From the NCBI RefSeq assembly GCF_036347055.1, contig NZ_CP108882.1, positions 6,064,001-6,128,000 of the forward strand: a stretch of 64,000 bases of DNA. Reading direction: 5' to 3'. The position numbers and the translations under genes are program-made. The stretch comes from Streptomyces sp. NBC_00820 (lineage in GTDB: Bacteria > Actinomycetota > Actinomycetes > Streptomycetales > Streptomycetaceae). Every line of letters starts with the position of its first letter. Position 1 is the first letter of the stretch. Under the pieces are notes generated by a model that saw nothing but the letters and a program-made list of their open reading frames with translations, made no database searches and was not told the DNA's origin. Positions 27,655 through 36,759 of the stretch are shown in pieces.

Positions 27655-30600
27655 ATGCAGACCTCGGCGGACCGGCGGGACCGGCACGAGTACCCCGCCC
27701 ACTGGGAGGCGGACGTGGTGCTGCGCGACGGCGGTACCGCGCGCGTGCGCCCGATCACCATCGACGACGCCGACCGTCTGGTCAGCTTCTACGAGCAGGT
27801 CTCGGACGAGTCGAAGTACTACCGCTTCTTCGCGCCGTACCCCCGGCTCTCCGCCAAGGACGTCCACCGCTTCACCCACCACGACTTCGTGGACCGGGTG
27901 GGGCTCGCGGCCACCATCGGCGACGAGTTCGTCGCCACCGTACGCTACGACCGTATCGGCGCGGGCGGACTGCCCGCCTCCGCTCCGGCCGACGAGGCCG
28001 AAGTCGCCTTCCTGGTACAGGACTCCCACCAGGGCCGCGGTGTCGCCTCCGCCCTCCTTGAGCACATCGCCGCCGTCGCGCGCGAGCGGGGCATCCGCCG
28101 CTTCGCCGCCGAGGTGCTCCCCGCCAACACCAAGATGATCAAGGTGTTCACGGACGCCGGCTACACCCAGAAGCGCAGCTTCGAGGACGGCGTCGTACGC
28201 CTGGAGCTGGACCTCGAACCCACCGACCGCTCCCTCGCCGTACAGCGGGCGCGGGAGCAGCGCGCCGAAGCCCGCTCCGTGCGACGGCTGCTGGCACCCG
28301 GCTCCGTCGCCGTCATCGGCGCCGGCCGCGCTGCCGGCGGGGTGGGCCGCAGCGTCCTGGTCAACATCAGGGACGCCGGCTACCAGGGGCCGCTGTACGC
28401 GGTGAACCAGTCCTTCCCCGACGACCTCACGGAGATCGACGGCGTGCCCGCGTACCGCTCGGTGCGGGACATCGAGGGGCCCGTGGACCTCGCGGTCGTC
28501 GCCGTACCGGCCGAGGACGTGCCCGGCGTGGTCGCCGAGTGCGGCGCACACGGGGTGCAGGGCCTCGTCGTGCTCTCCGCCGGATACGCCGAGAGCGGAC
28601 CCGAGGGACGCGAGCGCCAGCGGGCCCTCGTCCGGCACGCGCGCGCCTACGGCATGCGGATCATCGGCCCGAACGCCTTCGGCGTCATCAACACCGCCCC
28701 GGACGTTCGTCTGAACGCCTCGCTGGCGCCGGAGCCGCCCCGCGCGGGCCGGATCGGGCTGTTCGCCCAGTCCGGTGCCATAGCCATCGCGCTGCTCGCC
28801 CGGTTGCACCGGCGTGGGGGAGGGGTCACCGGGGTCACGGGCGTGTCCACGTTCGTCTCCGCCGGCAACCGGGCCGACGTCTCCGGCAACGACGTCCTGC
28901 AGTACTGGTACGACGACCCGGACACCGACGTCGTGCTCATGTACCTGGAATCCCTCGGCAGCCCCCGCAAGTTCACCCGCCTCGCCCGGCGGACCGCGGC
29001 CGCGAAGCCGCTCGTCGTGGTGCAGGGCACCGGGTCCGCGCCGCAGGGACACACGGTGCAGGCCACACGGCTGCCGCACGCGACCGTCTCCGCGCTGCTC
29101 CGGCAGGCCGGGGTGATCCGCGTGGACACCATCACCGAACTGGTCGACGCCGGCCTGCTGCTCGCCCGCCAGCCCCTGCCGGCCGGGCCGCGGGTCGCGA
29201 TCCTCGGGAACTCCGAGTCGCTGGGCATGCTGACGTACGACCGCTGCCTCGCGGAGGGCCTGCGGCCCACCCGCCCGCTGGACCTGACGACGGCGGCGAC
29301 GGCGGACGACTTCCACCGGGCGCTGTCGCGGGCGCTGGCCGACGAGACGTGCGACGCGGTGATCGTCACCGCGATCCCGGCGATCGGGGAGGGGTCACAG
29401 GAGGACGCGGAGCTGGCGGAGGCGCTGAGGTCGGCGGCCGCCACGGCCCCGGGCAAACCGGTGCTGGTCGTGCACATCGAGCTCGGCGGCCTCGCCGAGG
29501 CGCTCTCGGCGGCGGCGAGCACGGCTCCACAGGCCGTCGAGAAGGCGGCCGGCGCGAGCGCGGGCGCGGGGGCCAGAGACGGGACTGGGACCGGCGCCCC
29601 GGAGTTCCCCCCTGCCCGACGACCGCCCACCACGGCACCGCGCCCGCCGAAAGCCGCCTTCGCCTCCTCCACCCCCTCCTCGCGTACGAGCTCCAGCACC
29701 ACCGACACCACCGGCACCACTGGCATCACAGGAGCCACAGGAACCCCTGGCCCAACCGGCACCTCCGACGCCGTCGAGACCTCCGGAACCTCCGGAACCT
29801 CCCCCTCCGCCCAGCGCCTCATCCCCGCCTACCCCGCCGCCGAGCGCGCTGCCCGCGCCCTTGCCGAGGCAGTGAAGTACGCGCAGTGGCGGCGCGAGGC
29901 CGCCGATCCGGGCAAGGTGCCCGAGTACGACGACATCGACGAGAAGCGGGCCGCCGAGCTGATCGGCGCCCTGCTGGCGCGCGGGCAGGGCCTCACGATC
30001 GGCCCGGACCAGACCTGCGAGCTGCTGGCCGCCTACGGCGTCCACGTCCGCCAGGCGCTCCCCGCGCCCACCCCGGACGCAGCGGCCGAGGCCGCCCGCA
30101 CCCTCGGCTACCCGGTGGCCCTCAAGGCCACCGCCCCCCACCTCAGACACCGCGCCGACCTGGGCGGCGTCCGGCTGGACCTCGCGAACGAGGAGCAACT
30201 GCGACGGTCCTACGCCGAGTTGACCGACCTGTTCGGGAAGCCGGAGGAGCTGCGGCCGGTCGTGCAGGGCATGGCGCCCCGGGGTGTCGACACCGTCGTA
30301 CGCGCCGTGATCGATCCGGCGGCCGGGGCCGTGCTCTCCTTCGGCCTCGCCGGAGCCGCCTCACAGCTCCTCGGCGACATGGCGCACCGGCTGGTCCCCG
30401 TCACCGACCGGGAGGCGACCTCGATGGTCCGCTCCATCCGGACGGCACCGCTGCTGTTCGGATGGCGGGGCTCCACGCCCGTGGACACGCCCGCCCTGGA
30501 GGAACTGCTGCTGCGGGTGTCCCGGCTGGTCGACGACAACCCCGAGGTCGTCGCCGTCACCCTGGAGCCGGTGGTCGTCGCCCAGCACGGCGTGAGCGTC

Positions 30601-30675
30601 CTCAGCGCGACCGTACGGCTCGCCCCGCCACCCGCCCGCGACGACCTGGGCCCGCGCATACTGCCGGCGTACTGA
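27655..30675 (+). CDS. GNAT acetyltransferase fused to NDP-forming acyl-CoA synthetase domains
   Basis: 1006 residues from ATG 27655. Residues about 20-190 are a GNAT domain (VAFLVQDSHQGRGVASALLE is the acetyl-CoA loop). Next come a CoA-binding Rossmann domain (VAVIGAGRAAGGVGRSVLVN), a succinyl-CoA-ligase-like domain (IIGPNAFGVIN, FAQSGAIAIALL) and, after residue 745, an ATP-grasp domain (AYGVHVRQALPAPTPDAAAE). The protein belongs to the Pat-type lysine acetyltransferases that silence acyl-CoA synthetases, here with GNAT at the N-terminus. Residues about 623-722 are an unusual Thr/Gly/Ser/Pro linker with collagen-like TGTTGITGATGTPGPTGT. It has a weak GGGG ribosome site. Whether the ligase half is active or a ligand sensor is undecided. 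Confidence 0.87.
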   Translation: MQTSADRRDRHEYPAHWEADVVLRDGGTARVRPITIDDADRLVSFYEQVSDESKYYRFFAPYPRLSAKDVHRFTHHDFVDRVGLAATIGDEFVATVRYDRIGAGGLPASAPADEAEVAFLVQDSHQGRGVASALLEHIAAVARERGIRRFAAEVLPANTKMIKVFTDAGYTQKRSFEDGVVRLELDLEPTDRSLAVQRAREQRAEARSVRRLLAPGSVAVIGAGRAAGGVGRSVLVNIRDAGYQGPLYAVNQSFPDDLTEIDGVPAYRSVRDIEGPVDLAVVAVPAEDVPGVVAECGAHGVQGLVVLSAGYAESGPEGRERQRALVRHARAYGMRIIGPNAFGVINTAPDVRLNASLAPEPPRAGRIGLFAQSGAIAIALLARLHRRGGGVTGVTGVSTFVSAGNRADVSGNDVLQYWYDDPDTDVVLMYLESLGSPRKFTRLARRTAAAKPLVVVQGTGSAPQGHTVQATRLPHATVSALLRQAGVIRVDTITELVDAGLLLARQPLPAGPRVAILGNSESLGMLTYDRCLAEGLRPTRPLDLTTAATADDFHRALSRALADETCDAVIVTAIPAIGEGSQEDAELAEALRSAAATAPGKPVLVVHIELGGLAEALSAAASTAPQAVEKAAGASAGAGARDGTGTGAPEFPPARRPPTTAPRPPKAAFASSTPSSRTSSSTTDTTGTTGITGATGTPGPTGTSDAVETSGTSGTSPSAQRLIPAYPAAERAARALAEAVKYAQWRREAADPGKVPEYDDIDEKRAAELIGALLARGQGLTIGPDQTCELLAAYGVHVRQALPAPTPDAAAEAARTLGYPVALKATAPHLRHRADLGGVRLDLANEEQLRRSYAELTDLFGKPEELRPVVQGMAPRGVDTVVRAVIDPAAGAVLSFGLAGAASQLLGDMAHRLVPVTDREATSMVRSIRTAPLLFGWRGSTPVDTPALEELLLRVSRLVDDNPEVVAVTLEPVVVAQHGVSVLSATVRLAPPPARDDLGPRILPAY

Positions 30676-31018
30676 GGCCCGCGCGCCGGCACACCAGGGG
30701 GCTAGGGGGTGAGCCGGTCCCCGGGGCCTCGAACGGATCCGCCCAAGGTCTCGAAGGGATCCACCCGGGGTATCCAGGGGAGCAGAGGAGGGTGCCGGCA
30801 CCGCCGGCCGGGAAGTGGTCTTCGTCGCACCCGTCCTCGTTCCCGGGCCGTCCGCCGTCCAGGACCGGCTCTTCCGCTCGCCCGCCCCGGAGGAGACCCC
30901 ACGCCCGCCGGGGGCGGGACCGGGTGCCCGGCGCGGGCGTCCGGCCAGGGTGTGGAGGCCGCCACGGGTGAGCGTGACTGGCCCTGACCCCCCTTGCCCA
31001 CGGATTAGGATGGACGCC
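30676..31018. promoter_or_regulatory. Leader region before the DUF5998 gene
   Basis: 343 bp without a supported gene. It contains two similar 20-bp blocks near 30728 and 30750 (CTCGAACGGATCCGCCC and CTCGAAGGGATCCACCC). TAGGAT near 31005 could be a -10 box for the next gene. Confidence 0.4.
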
Positions 31019-31606
31019 ATGGCCAAGACCAGTACGACGACCCAGGGGCTGCGCGCGGCGATCGAGCGCAGCGGCTACTACCCGGCCCTCGTGGCCGAGG
31101 CGGTGGAGGCCGCTGTGGGCGGCGAGCCCATCCGGTCGTACCTGGTCCACCAGGAGACCACGTTCGACCAGAACGAGGTCCGCCGTCATGTGACCGTCCT
31201 GGTCCTCACGGGCAACCGCTTCATCGTCAGCCACACCGACGAGCAGGCCGCCGACAGCACCTCCCCGACGCCGTACGCCACGACGTCCACGGAGTCCGTG
31301 AAGCTCGGCCGGATCTCCTCGGTCGTGGTCAGCCGCGTGGTCGCGAACCCGGAGCAGTACACGCCGGGCACGCTGCCCCGCGAGGTCGTGCTGACCATCG
31401 GCTGGGGTGCGGTCAGCCGCCTCGACCTGGAGCCCGCCGCCTGCGGTGACCCCAACTGCGAGGCCGACCACGGCTACACGGGCAGCTCCACGGCGGACGA
31501 CCTCAGCCTGCGCGTCAGCGAGGCGGGGGACGGCCCGGAGACGGTGCGCCAGGCGCTCGCCTTCGCGCAGGCCATCTCCGAGGCGACCGCGGACATCACG
31601 CGCTGA
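31019..31606 (+). CDS. DUF5998 family protein
   Basis: 195 residues from ATG 31019 with AGGA eight bases upstream; ATG 31010 is in frame but overlaps that site. Conserved family in Streptomyces, without known function. The sequence looks like a single cytoplasmic alpha/beta domain: SYLVHQETTFDQNEVRRHVT, TGNRFIVSHTDEQ and a CGDPNCEADHGY stretch with two Cys and one His that may bind metal. The C-terminal helix ETVRQALAFAQAISEAT ends the fold. Its stop overlaps the start of the phosphodiesterase gene by one base, so the two are co-expressed and perhaps functionally linked. Confidence 0.75.
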   Translation: MAKTSTTTQGLRAAIERSGYYPALVAEAVEAAVGGEPIRSYLVHQETTFDQNEVRRHVTVLVLTGNRFIVSHTDEQAADSTSPTPYATTSTESVKLGRISSVVVSRVVANPEQYTPGTLPREVVLTIGWGAVSRLDLEPAACGDPNCEADHGYTGSSTADDLSLRVSEAGDGPETVRQALAFAQAISEATADITR

Positions 31607-32802
31607 TGTCCCTGCCTTCGCCCTGGGACCACCCGGAACCGCTCGCCCTGGACAGCGCACCACTGCCCGAGTACGGCAGCGGCTCGCTCGCCGACCTGCT
31701 GCCGACGCTCGCCGCGGGCATGGGCGTCCCCGGCATGACCGCCACGATCGAAGAGCTGACCGGGACCGACCGGGCCTGTGTCTTCCTGATCGACGGGCTC
31801 GGCTGGGAGCAGCTCAGGGCGCACCCGGACGAGGCACCCTTCCTGAACTCGCTGCTCGGCAGTTCGCGGGGCGGCACCGGCCGGCCGCTCACCGCCGGCT
31901 ACCCGGCGACCACCGCGACCTCGCTCGCCTCGGTCGGTACCGGCCTGCCCCCGGGCGCCCACGGCCTGCCCGGCTACACGGTCCGCAACCCGGCCACCGG
32001 CGCGCTGATGAACCAGCTCCGCTGGCAGCCGTGGACCGACCCGTACACCTGGCAGCCGTACCCCACGGTCTTCGAGCTGGCCGAGCGGGCCGGCGTCCAC
32101 GCGGCGCAGGTCTCCTCGCCCACCTTCGCCAACACCCCGCTGACCAAGGTCGCGCTCAGCGGCGGCACCTTCATCGGCCGGCTGACCGGCGAGGACCGCA
32201 TGGACCTCGCGGCCGAACAGCTGGCCGCCGGTGACCGCTCGCTCGTGTACACCTACTACGCGGAACTGGACGGCGCGGGCCACCGCTACGGCGTCGCCTC
32301 CGACACCTGGCGCGGCCAGCTCATGACCGTCGACCGGCTCGCCCAGCGCCTGGCCGAGCAGCTGCCGCCGCGCAGCGCGCTCTACGTCACCGCCGACCAC
32401 GGCATGGTCGACATCCCCTTCGACGATCAGCACCGCATCGACTTCGACGAGGACTGGGAACTGCGCGCCGGAGTCGCCCTGCTGGGCGGAGAGGGCCGGG
32501 CGCGGCACGTGTACGCGGTGCCGGGCGCCGAGAACGACGTACTGACCGTCTGGCGCGAGGTGCTCGGCGAGCAGTTCTGGGTGGCCTCGCGGGACGAGGC
32601 GATCGACGCGGGCTGGTTCGGACCGCCCGGCGCGTGCGACGAGCGCGTGTACGAGCGCATCGGGGACGTGGTCGCGGCCGCGCACGACGACGTCCTGATC
32701 ATCGCGTCCGAGCGGGAACCCAAGGAGTCGAAGATGGTCGGCAACCACGGTTCGATGACCCCCGCCGAGCAACTGGTCCCCCTGCTCGAAGTACGTTCCT
32801 GA
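31606..32802 (+). CDS. Alkaline-phosphatase-superfamily nucleotide pyrophosphatase/phosphodiesterase
   Basis: 398 residues, ATG in TGATG overlap with the DUF5998 gene. The NPP-type metal-binding fold shows VFLIDGLGWEQL (first Asp ligand), AGYPATTATSLASVGTG with the nucleophilic Thr, YYAELDGAGHRYG (Asp and His ligands) and VTADHGMVDIP (Asp-His pair), giving the expected two-zinc site. No signal peptide or membrane anchor, so it acts in the cytoplasm, unlike eukaryotic NPPs. Substrate is unknown: nucleotides, phosphodiesters or a wall intermediate are possible. Thymidine kinase follows after 42 bp, which weakly favours a nucleotide-linked role. Confidence 0.85.
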   Translation: MSLPSPWDHPEPLALDSAPLPEYGSGSLADLLPTLAAGMGVPGMTATIEELTGTDRACVFLIDGLGWEQLRAHPDEAPFLNSLLGSSRGGTGRPLTAGYPATTATSLASVGTGLPPGAHGLPGYTVRNPATGALMNQLRWQPWTDPYTWQPYPTVFELAERAGVHAAQVSSPTFANTPLTKVALSGGTFIGRLTGEDRMDLAAEQLAAGDRSLVYTYYAELDGAGHRYGVASDTWRGQLMTVDRLAQRLAEQLPPRSALYVTADHGMVDIPFDDQHRIDFDEDWELRAGVALLGGEGRARHVYAVPGAENDVLTVWREVLGEQFWVASRDEAIDAGWFGPPGACDERVYERIGDVVAAAHDDVLIIASEREPKESKMVGNHGSMTPAEQLVPLLEVRS

Positions 32803-32844
32803 ACCGCCCCCTGTGACTACTCGCCGAAAGGTGTTCAACCCCTC

Positions 32845-33495
32845 ATGCCCGAGCTGGTGTTCTTCTCCGGAACGATGGACTGCGGGAAGTCGACGCTGGC
32901 TCTGCAGATCGAGCACAACCGGTCCGCGCGCGGCCTGGTCGGCATGATCTTCACCCGGGACGACCGCGCGGGCGAGGGCAAGCTGTCCTCCCGGCTCGGT
33001 CTGGTCACCGACGCGGTGGAGGTCGAGGACGGCCAGGACCTGTACGCCTACCTCGTCGACCACCTCTCGAAGGGCGGTCGCGCGGACTACGTGATCGCGG
33101 ACGAGGCGCAGTTCCTCGCGCCCGACCAGATCGACCAGCTCGCGCGCGTGGTCGACGACCTCGGCGTGGACGTCTTCGCCTTCGGCATCACCACCGACTT
33201 CCGTTCCAAGCTCTTCCCGGGCTCCCAGCGGCTGGTGGAACTGTCCGACCGCATAGAGGTGCTCCAGGTCGAGGCCCTGTGCTGGTGCGGCGCCCGCGCC
33301 ACGCACAACGCCCGCACAGTGGGCGGGGAAATGGTTGTCGAGGGCGCCCAGGTCGTCATCGGAGACGTCAACCGCCTGGGGGGCGAGATTGGCTACGAGG
33401 TCCTGTGCCGCCGTCACCACCGGCGCCGGATGACCGCCGCGTCGTCCCGCGCGGCGACCCTGTCCCCGGACGTGCTGCCGGTGACATCGGTCTGA
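32845..33495 (+). CDS. tdk: Thymidine kinase (type II, TK1-like)
   Basis: 216 residues. P-loop GTMDCGKST (residues 9-17), the Walker-B-like DEAQFL, and FGITTDFRSKLFPGS match TK1-type enzymes. The zinc lasso is seen in ALCWCGARATHNAR with CRRHHRRR downstream (Cys/Cys then Cys/His). It salvages thymidine to dTMP with ATP. The stop is followed by a 16-bp direct repeat of its own 3' end, so the C-terminus after CRRHH is probably variable. The ribosome site is weak. Confidence 0.93.
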   Translation: MPELVFFSGTMDCGKSTLALQIEHNRSARGLVGMIFTRDDRAGEGKLSSRLGLVTDAVEVEDGQDLYAYLVDHLSKGGRADYVIADEAQFLAPDQIDQLARVVDDLGVDVFAFGITTDFRSKLFPGSQRLVELSDRIEVLQVEALCWCGARATHNARTVGGEMVVEGAQVVIGDVNRLGGEIGYEVLCRRHHRRRMTAASSRAATLSPDVLPVTSV

Positions 33496-33513
33496 CCCGT
33501 GCTGCCGGTGACA
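33471..33513. repeat. 16-bp direct repeat straddling the tdk stop codon
   Basis: CGTGCTGCCGGTGACA occurs at 33471-33486 and again at 33498-33513, 27 bp apart. It looks like a recent 27-bp tandem duplication. Confidence 0.8.
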
Positions 33514-33620
33514 GCGGTCGTCGGATCCGGGACGAGGAGGAAGGGGGTCGGTGAAAGCCGACCGCCCGATCGGGTGACCGGGACGGTCCGGTTTTCCGCC
33601 CCGGGACACCGGGCGGCCGC

Positions 33621-34412
33621 TCAGCGCGGCCCCTGGACCACCGAGAAGAGCGCTCCCTCCCGGTCCGCCACCGTGGCGACGCGGCCGTGCGCGGTTTCCT
33701 GGGACGCCCGCACCACCTGCCCGCCCAGCTGGACTACCCGCCGCAGCGTGTCGTCGGCGTCGGCGACCTCGAAGTGCGTCAGCCAGTGCGACCCCCGGTC
33801 CCGGGGCAGCGTGTGTCCCATGCCGCGCAGACCGGCCACCGGGCGCCCCTCGACGTACAGGTTCACGTAGTCGAAGTCGGCGGACACCTCAGGTTCCTCC
33901 GCGTACCCGAACACGGTCTCGTAGAACTTGGCGACGCCCACGGTCTCGTAGGTGTGCAGCTCGTTCCAGACGGGGGCGCCGGGGACACCGGTGATCGTGG
34001 TGCCGGGGTGCGCGGCGCCCTGCCAGATGCCGAAGACGGCCCCGGAGGGGTCGGAGGCGATGGCCATCCGGCCGTCCTCCGCCGCGTCCAGGGGCCCGAC
34101 GGCCACCGTGCCTCCGCACAGCCGCACCTGGTCCGCCGCCCGGTCGACGTCGTCGGAGGTGAGGTAGGGCGTCCAGGCGACCGGCAGCCGGAGTTCCGGC
34201 GGCAGCTGGCCGATGCCCGCCACCTCGTGCCCGTCCAGCAGGGCCCGTACGTAGGGGCCGAGTTGCCGCGGGTCCGGTCCGAACTCCCAGCCGAACAGCT
34301 CTTCGTAGAACTCCCTGGTGTCCGCGAGTCCGTGCACCATCAGGGTCACCCAGCAGGGTGTGCCGGGCGCGCGTCGCGCGTACGGGCCGGCCGACTCCCG
34401 TGCCTCGGTCAT
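33621..34412 (-). CDS. VOC (glyoxalase/bleomycin-resistance) family protein with two VOC domains
   Basis: 263 residues, ATG start with GAGAGAG upstream. Two similar halves: residues about 17-130 (CWVTLMVHGLADTREFYEELFGW) and 145-260 (VWNELHTYETVGVAKFYETVFGY) each carry the paired beta-alpha-beta-beta-beta units of the fold, and both end in IASDPSGAVFGI- or VADREGALFSV-like strands. This double layout is common in Streptomyces hydroxylase-like VOC proteins of unknown substrate. Metal ligands cannot be assigned with confidence. It is divergent from the sulfurtransferase gene. Confidence 0.85.
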   Translation of the reverse strand: MTEARESAGPYARRAPGTPCWVTLMVHGLADTREFYEELFGWEFGPDPRQLGPYVRALLDGHEVAGIGQLPPELRLPVAWTPYLTSDDVDRAADQVRLCGGTVAVGPLDAAEDGRMAIASDPSGAVFGIWQGAAHPGTTITGVPGAPVWNELHTYETVGVAKFYETVFGYAEEPEVSADFDYVNLYVEGRPVAGLRGMGHTLPRDRGSHWLTHFEVADADDTLRRVVQLGGQVVRASQETAHGRVATVADREGALFSVVQGPR

Positions 34413-34721
34413 CGATCACTCTCTCCCCGGCCCCTCACGGTGGCCGTGTCGCATCCGCTCCCCGCAAGGGCTGTGCCGCTGGCGCGCACGCCCGTGCCGG
34501 TACCCACATCCTTCGCCGTGACGCGTGCCGTGCCGCCCGGTGCCACCTGGGGAGGATGTCCGCTCCGACGTCTCTCGCCGCTTGCGGACGGTGGCCGGCG
34601 GGGCGTCCGTCAGTTGTACAGCGTGTGCCCGATCCGGTACACCCGGTGATCGAACGTGTCCGGCCGAGCAGAGTAGCCGTACCTGGACGCCGCGGCCACC
34701 CCTGGCGTATGGATGGATGTC
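34413..34721. promoter_or_regulatory. Divergent promoter region VOC gene / sulfurtransferase gene
   Basis: 309 bp with no gene I can support. It presumably holds two promoters. TTGTACAGCG near 34614 and GTACACC near 34637 are the only A/T-leaning spots noticed. Confidence 0.35.
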
Positions 34722-35573
34722 ATGACAGCCATCATCACCGCATCCGAACTCGCCCGGGACCTGGCCGGACAGACCCCGCCGGTCCTGCTGGACATCCGCT
34801 GGCAGTTGAGCGCGTCGAAGGCGGCGGGCGCCCCGGCCTTCGACGGCCGGGCCGAGTACGCGGCCGGACACGTCCCCGGCGCGGTCTACGTCGACCTGGA
34901 CGGCGAACTCGCCTCCGCTCCCGGCGCGCGCGGCCGGCATCCGCTGCCCGGCACCGACGCGTTCGGCGCGGCCATGCGCCGCGCGGGCGTGTCGGCCGCC
35001 CGGCCGGTCGTCGTGTACGACGGCGGCCAGGGCTGGGCGGCCGCGCGCGCGTGGTGGCTGCTGCGCTGGACGGGTCACCCGGACGTGCGGGTCCTCGACG
35101 GCGGGTTGCCGGCGTGGGAGGGGCCGCTGTCGACGGACGTGCCCGCTCCGGCCGAGGGCGACTTCGAACCGGCGCCCGGCGCCGTCGGCTTGCTCGACGC
35201 GGACGCGGCGGCGGCTCTGGCCCGCTCGGGTGTGCTGCTCGACGCGCGCGCGGGTGAGCGGTACCGCGGCGAGGTCGAGCCGATCGACCCGGTCGGCGGG
35301 CACATCCCGGGCGCGGTGTCGGCGCCGACGGCGGAGAACGTCGGCCCCGACGGCCGGTTCCTGCCCGCGGCGGACCTCAGGGACCGCTTCAAGGCCCTGG
35401 GAGTGTCCGGGGACGCACCGGTGGGCGTGTACTGCGGCTCGGGCGTCTCGGCCGCGCACGAGGTGCTGGCCCTCGCGGTGGCGGGTGTTCCGGCGGCCCT
35501 CTACGTGGGTTCGTGGTCGGAGTGGTCCGCCGACCCGTCCCGCCCGGTGGCGGTCGGCGCGGACCCGCAGTAG
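34722..35573 (+). CDS. Mercaptopyruvate/thiosulfate sulfurtransferase (rhodanese, SseA-like)
   Basis: 283 residues from ATG 34722 (ATG 34713 is possible). Two rhodanese domains: the N-terminal half has RAEYAAGHVPGAVYVDLD and VVVYDGG, the inactive domain; the C-terminal half has LLDARAGERYRGEVEP and catalytic Cys238 in VYCGSGVSAAH. The CGSGV loop is nearer to mercaptopyruvate sulfurtransferases (CGSGVT) than to thiosulfate enzymes (CRxGxx). It transfers sulfur to cyanide or thiol acceptors and may help cysteine catabolism. No signal peptide. Followed by a 9-bp hairpin. Confidence 0.9.
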   Translation: MTAIITASELARDLAGQTPPVLLDIRWQLSASKAAGAPAFDGRAEYAAGHVPGAVYVDLDGELASAPGARGRHPLPGTDAFGAAMRRAGVSAARPVVVYDGGQGWAAARAWWLLRWTGHPDVRVLDGGLPAWEGPLSTDVPAPAEGDFEPAPGAVGLLDADAAAALARSGVLLDARAGERYRGEVEPIDPVGGHIPGAVSAPTAENVGPDGRFLPAADLRDRFKALGVSGDAPVGVYCGSGVSAAHEVLALAVAGVPAALYVGSWSEWSADPSRPVAVGADPQ

Positions 35574-35582
35574 ACGGCGGAA

Positions 35583-35606
35583 GGTGGGGGCACGTGCGCC
35601 CCCACC
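35583..35606. terminator. Hairpin terminator after the sulfurtransferase gene
   Basis: GGTGGGGGC and GCCCCCACC around a 6-nt loop, 9 bp after the stop. Confidence 0.72.
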
Positions 35607-35614
35607 TCCCGCGA

Positions 35615-35666
35615 CCGTGAACTCGTGCGAGTCGACGGCCGTGAACTCGTACGGCCGTGAACTCGT
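35615..35666. repeat. Three direct copies of CCGTGAACTCGT
   Basis: Exact 12-mers at 35615, 35639 and 35655, with further GTACGGCC fragments to 35710. They sit in the short gap between convergent sulfurtransferase and sepH genes. Confidence 0.8.
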
Positions 35667-35718
35667 GCGACCGTCGGCTCGTACGAACGCCTGCGATTCA
35701 AACGGCCGTACGGCCTGT

Positions 35719-36759
35719 TTACTCCTGCTTCTTGCGCCGGGTACCGAAGACGATCTCGTCCCAGCTCGGCACCGCGGCCCTGCGGCCGGGGCGGACGCCG
35801 TCGGCCTCGGCCTGCCGGTCGGTGGCGCCGATGAGCCGGTCGCGGTGGCTGGTCACGGAGCGGGGCATGAGGACGTCCGCGTAGGCCGAGCCGGCCGAGG
35901 CGGCGGGCGCCGGAGGCTCCTCCGTCGCGGGCTCCTCGGGGGTCTCCTCCGAGGTCTCCGGCGGCCGTTCCGGCACCACCAGGTCGCCCCGGAAGCTCGG
36001 CACCGCCTCAAGGAGGCTGGTCAGCGAGTCGCGTTCGCCGGTGCTCTCGTCGGCGGGCTCGGACGCCTGCGCGGGCAGGCTCGGCCGGTCCCGGTCGCTC
36101 CGGTCGAGGGCGCGGTCCATCGAACGCTCGCGCGGCAGCCGGGCGATGCGCGGCACGAACGGGAAACTCGGCTCGGGTACGGCGAGGTCGTCGGACTCAC
36201 CGATCAGCGAGCGCGCCTCGTCGTCGACGGCCTGGACGAGCCGCCGGGGCGGGTCGTACGTCCAGCCCGCCGAGTGCGGTTCGCCCGCGACCCGGTAGAC
36301 GAGGAGGACCTCCCAGGTGCCGTCGTCGCGGCGCCAGGAGTCCCACTGCACGGTGTCCTTCTCGACGCCGCGCAGCAGCAGCCGCTCCTGTACGGCCTCG
36401 CCGAGCAACGGGCCGGAGTTCTCGCCGGGGCGGCGGACCGGGGTCTTGCGGGCCCGCTCGGCCATGAAGGCGCGCTCGGCCAGCACCGGTCCCTCGAAGC
36501 GCCGTACCCGGTCGACGGGAATGCCGGCGAGCTGGGCGACCTCTTCCGCGGTGGCACCGGCACGTATGCGGGCCTGGATGTCACGGGGGCGGAGATGGCT
36601 CTCCACCTCGATCTCGATCTGGCCGAGGCGGGGACGGTCACCGCGCACGGCGGCGCGCAGCCGTTCATCGATCGGAAGGGTGTACTCCGTCGCGTCGGCA
36701 GCCTTGAGCACCAGCCGTGTGCCGTCATTGGAGACGGCCACGACACGCAGTTCGGGCAT
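35719..36759 (-). CDS. sepH: SepH, FtsZ-associated cell-division protein
   Basis: 346 residues from ATG 36759, with GGGAGG upstream; the longer frame lacks support. Residues 1-60 plus the helix-turn-helix GATAEEVAQLAGIPVDRVRR form the DUF3071 region that contacts FtsZ and stimulates its assembly. A WDSWRRDDGTWEV segment follows. The C-terminal half is acidic and disordered (many Glu, Pro, Thr), ending in the conserved basic motif FGTRRKKQE. In Streptomyces it supports sporulation septation. There is a 441-bp gap to the divergent membrane-protein gene. Confidence 0.92.
   Translation of the reverse strand: MPELRVVAVSNDGTRLVLKAADATEYTLPIDERLRAAVRGDRPRLGQIEIEVESHLRPRDIQARIRAGATAEEVAQLAGIPVDRVRRFEGPVLAERAFMAERARKTPVRRPGENSGPLLGEAVQERLLLRGVEKDTVQWDSWRRDDGTWEVLLVYRVAGEPHSAGWTYDPPRRLVQAVDDEARSLIGESDDLAVPEPSFPFVPRIARLPRERSMDRALDRSDRDRPSLPAQASEPADESTGERDSLTSLLEAVPSFRGDLVVPERPPETSEETPEEPATEEPPAPAASAGSAYADVLMPRSVTSHRDRLIGATDRQAEADGVRPGRRAAVPSWDEIVFGTRRKKQE

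Noticed and set aside
28647..29822. 391-codon antisense frame in the acetyltransferase/ligase gene
   Set aside because: Antisense to well supported domains; its apparent repeats mirror the low-complexity linker.
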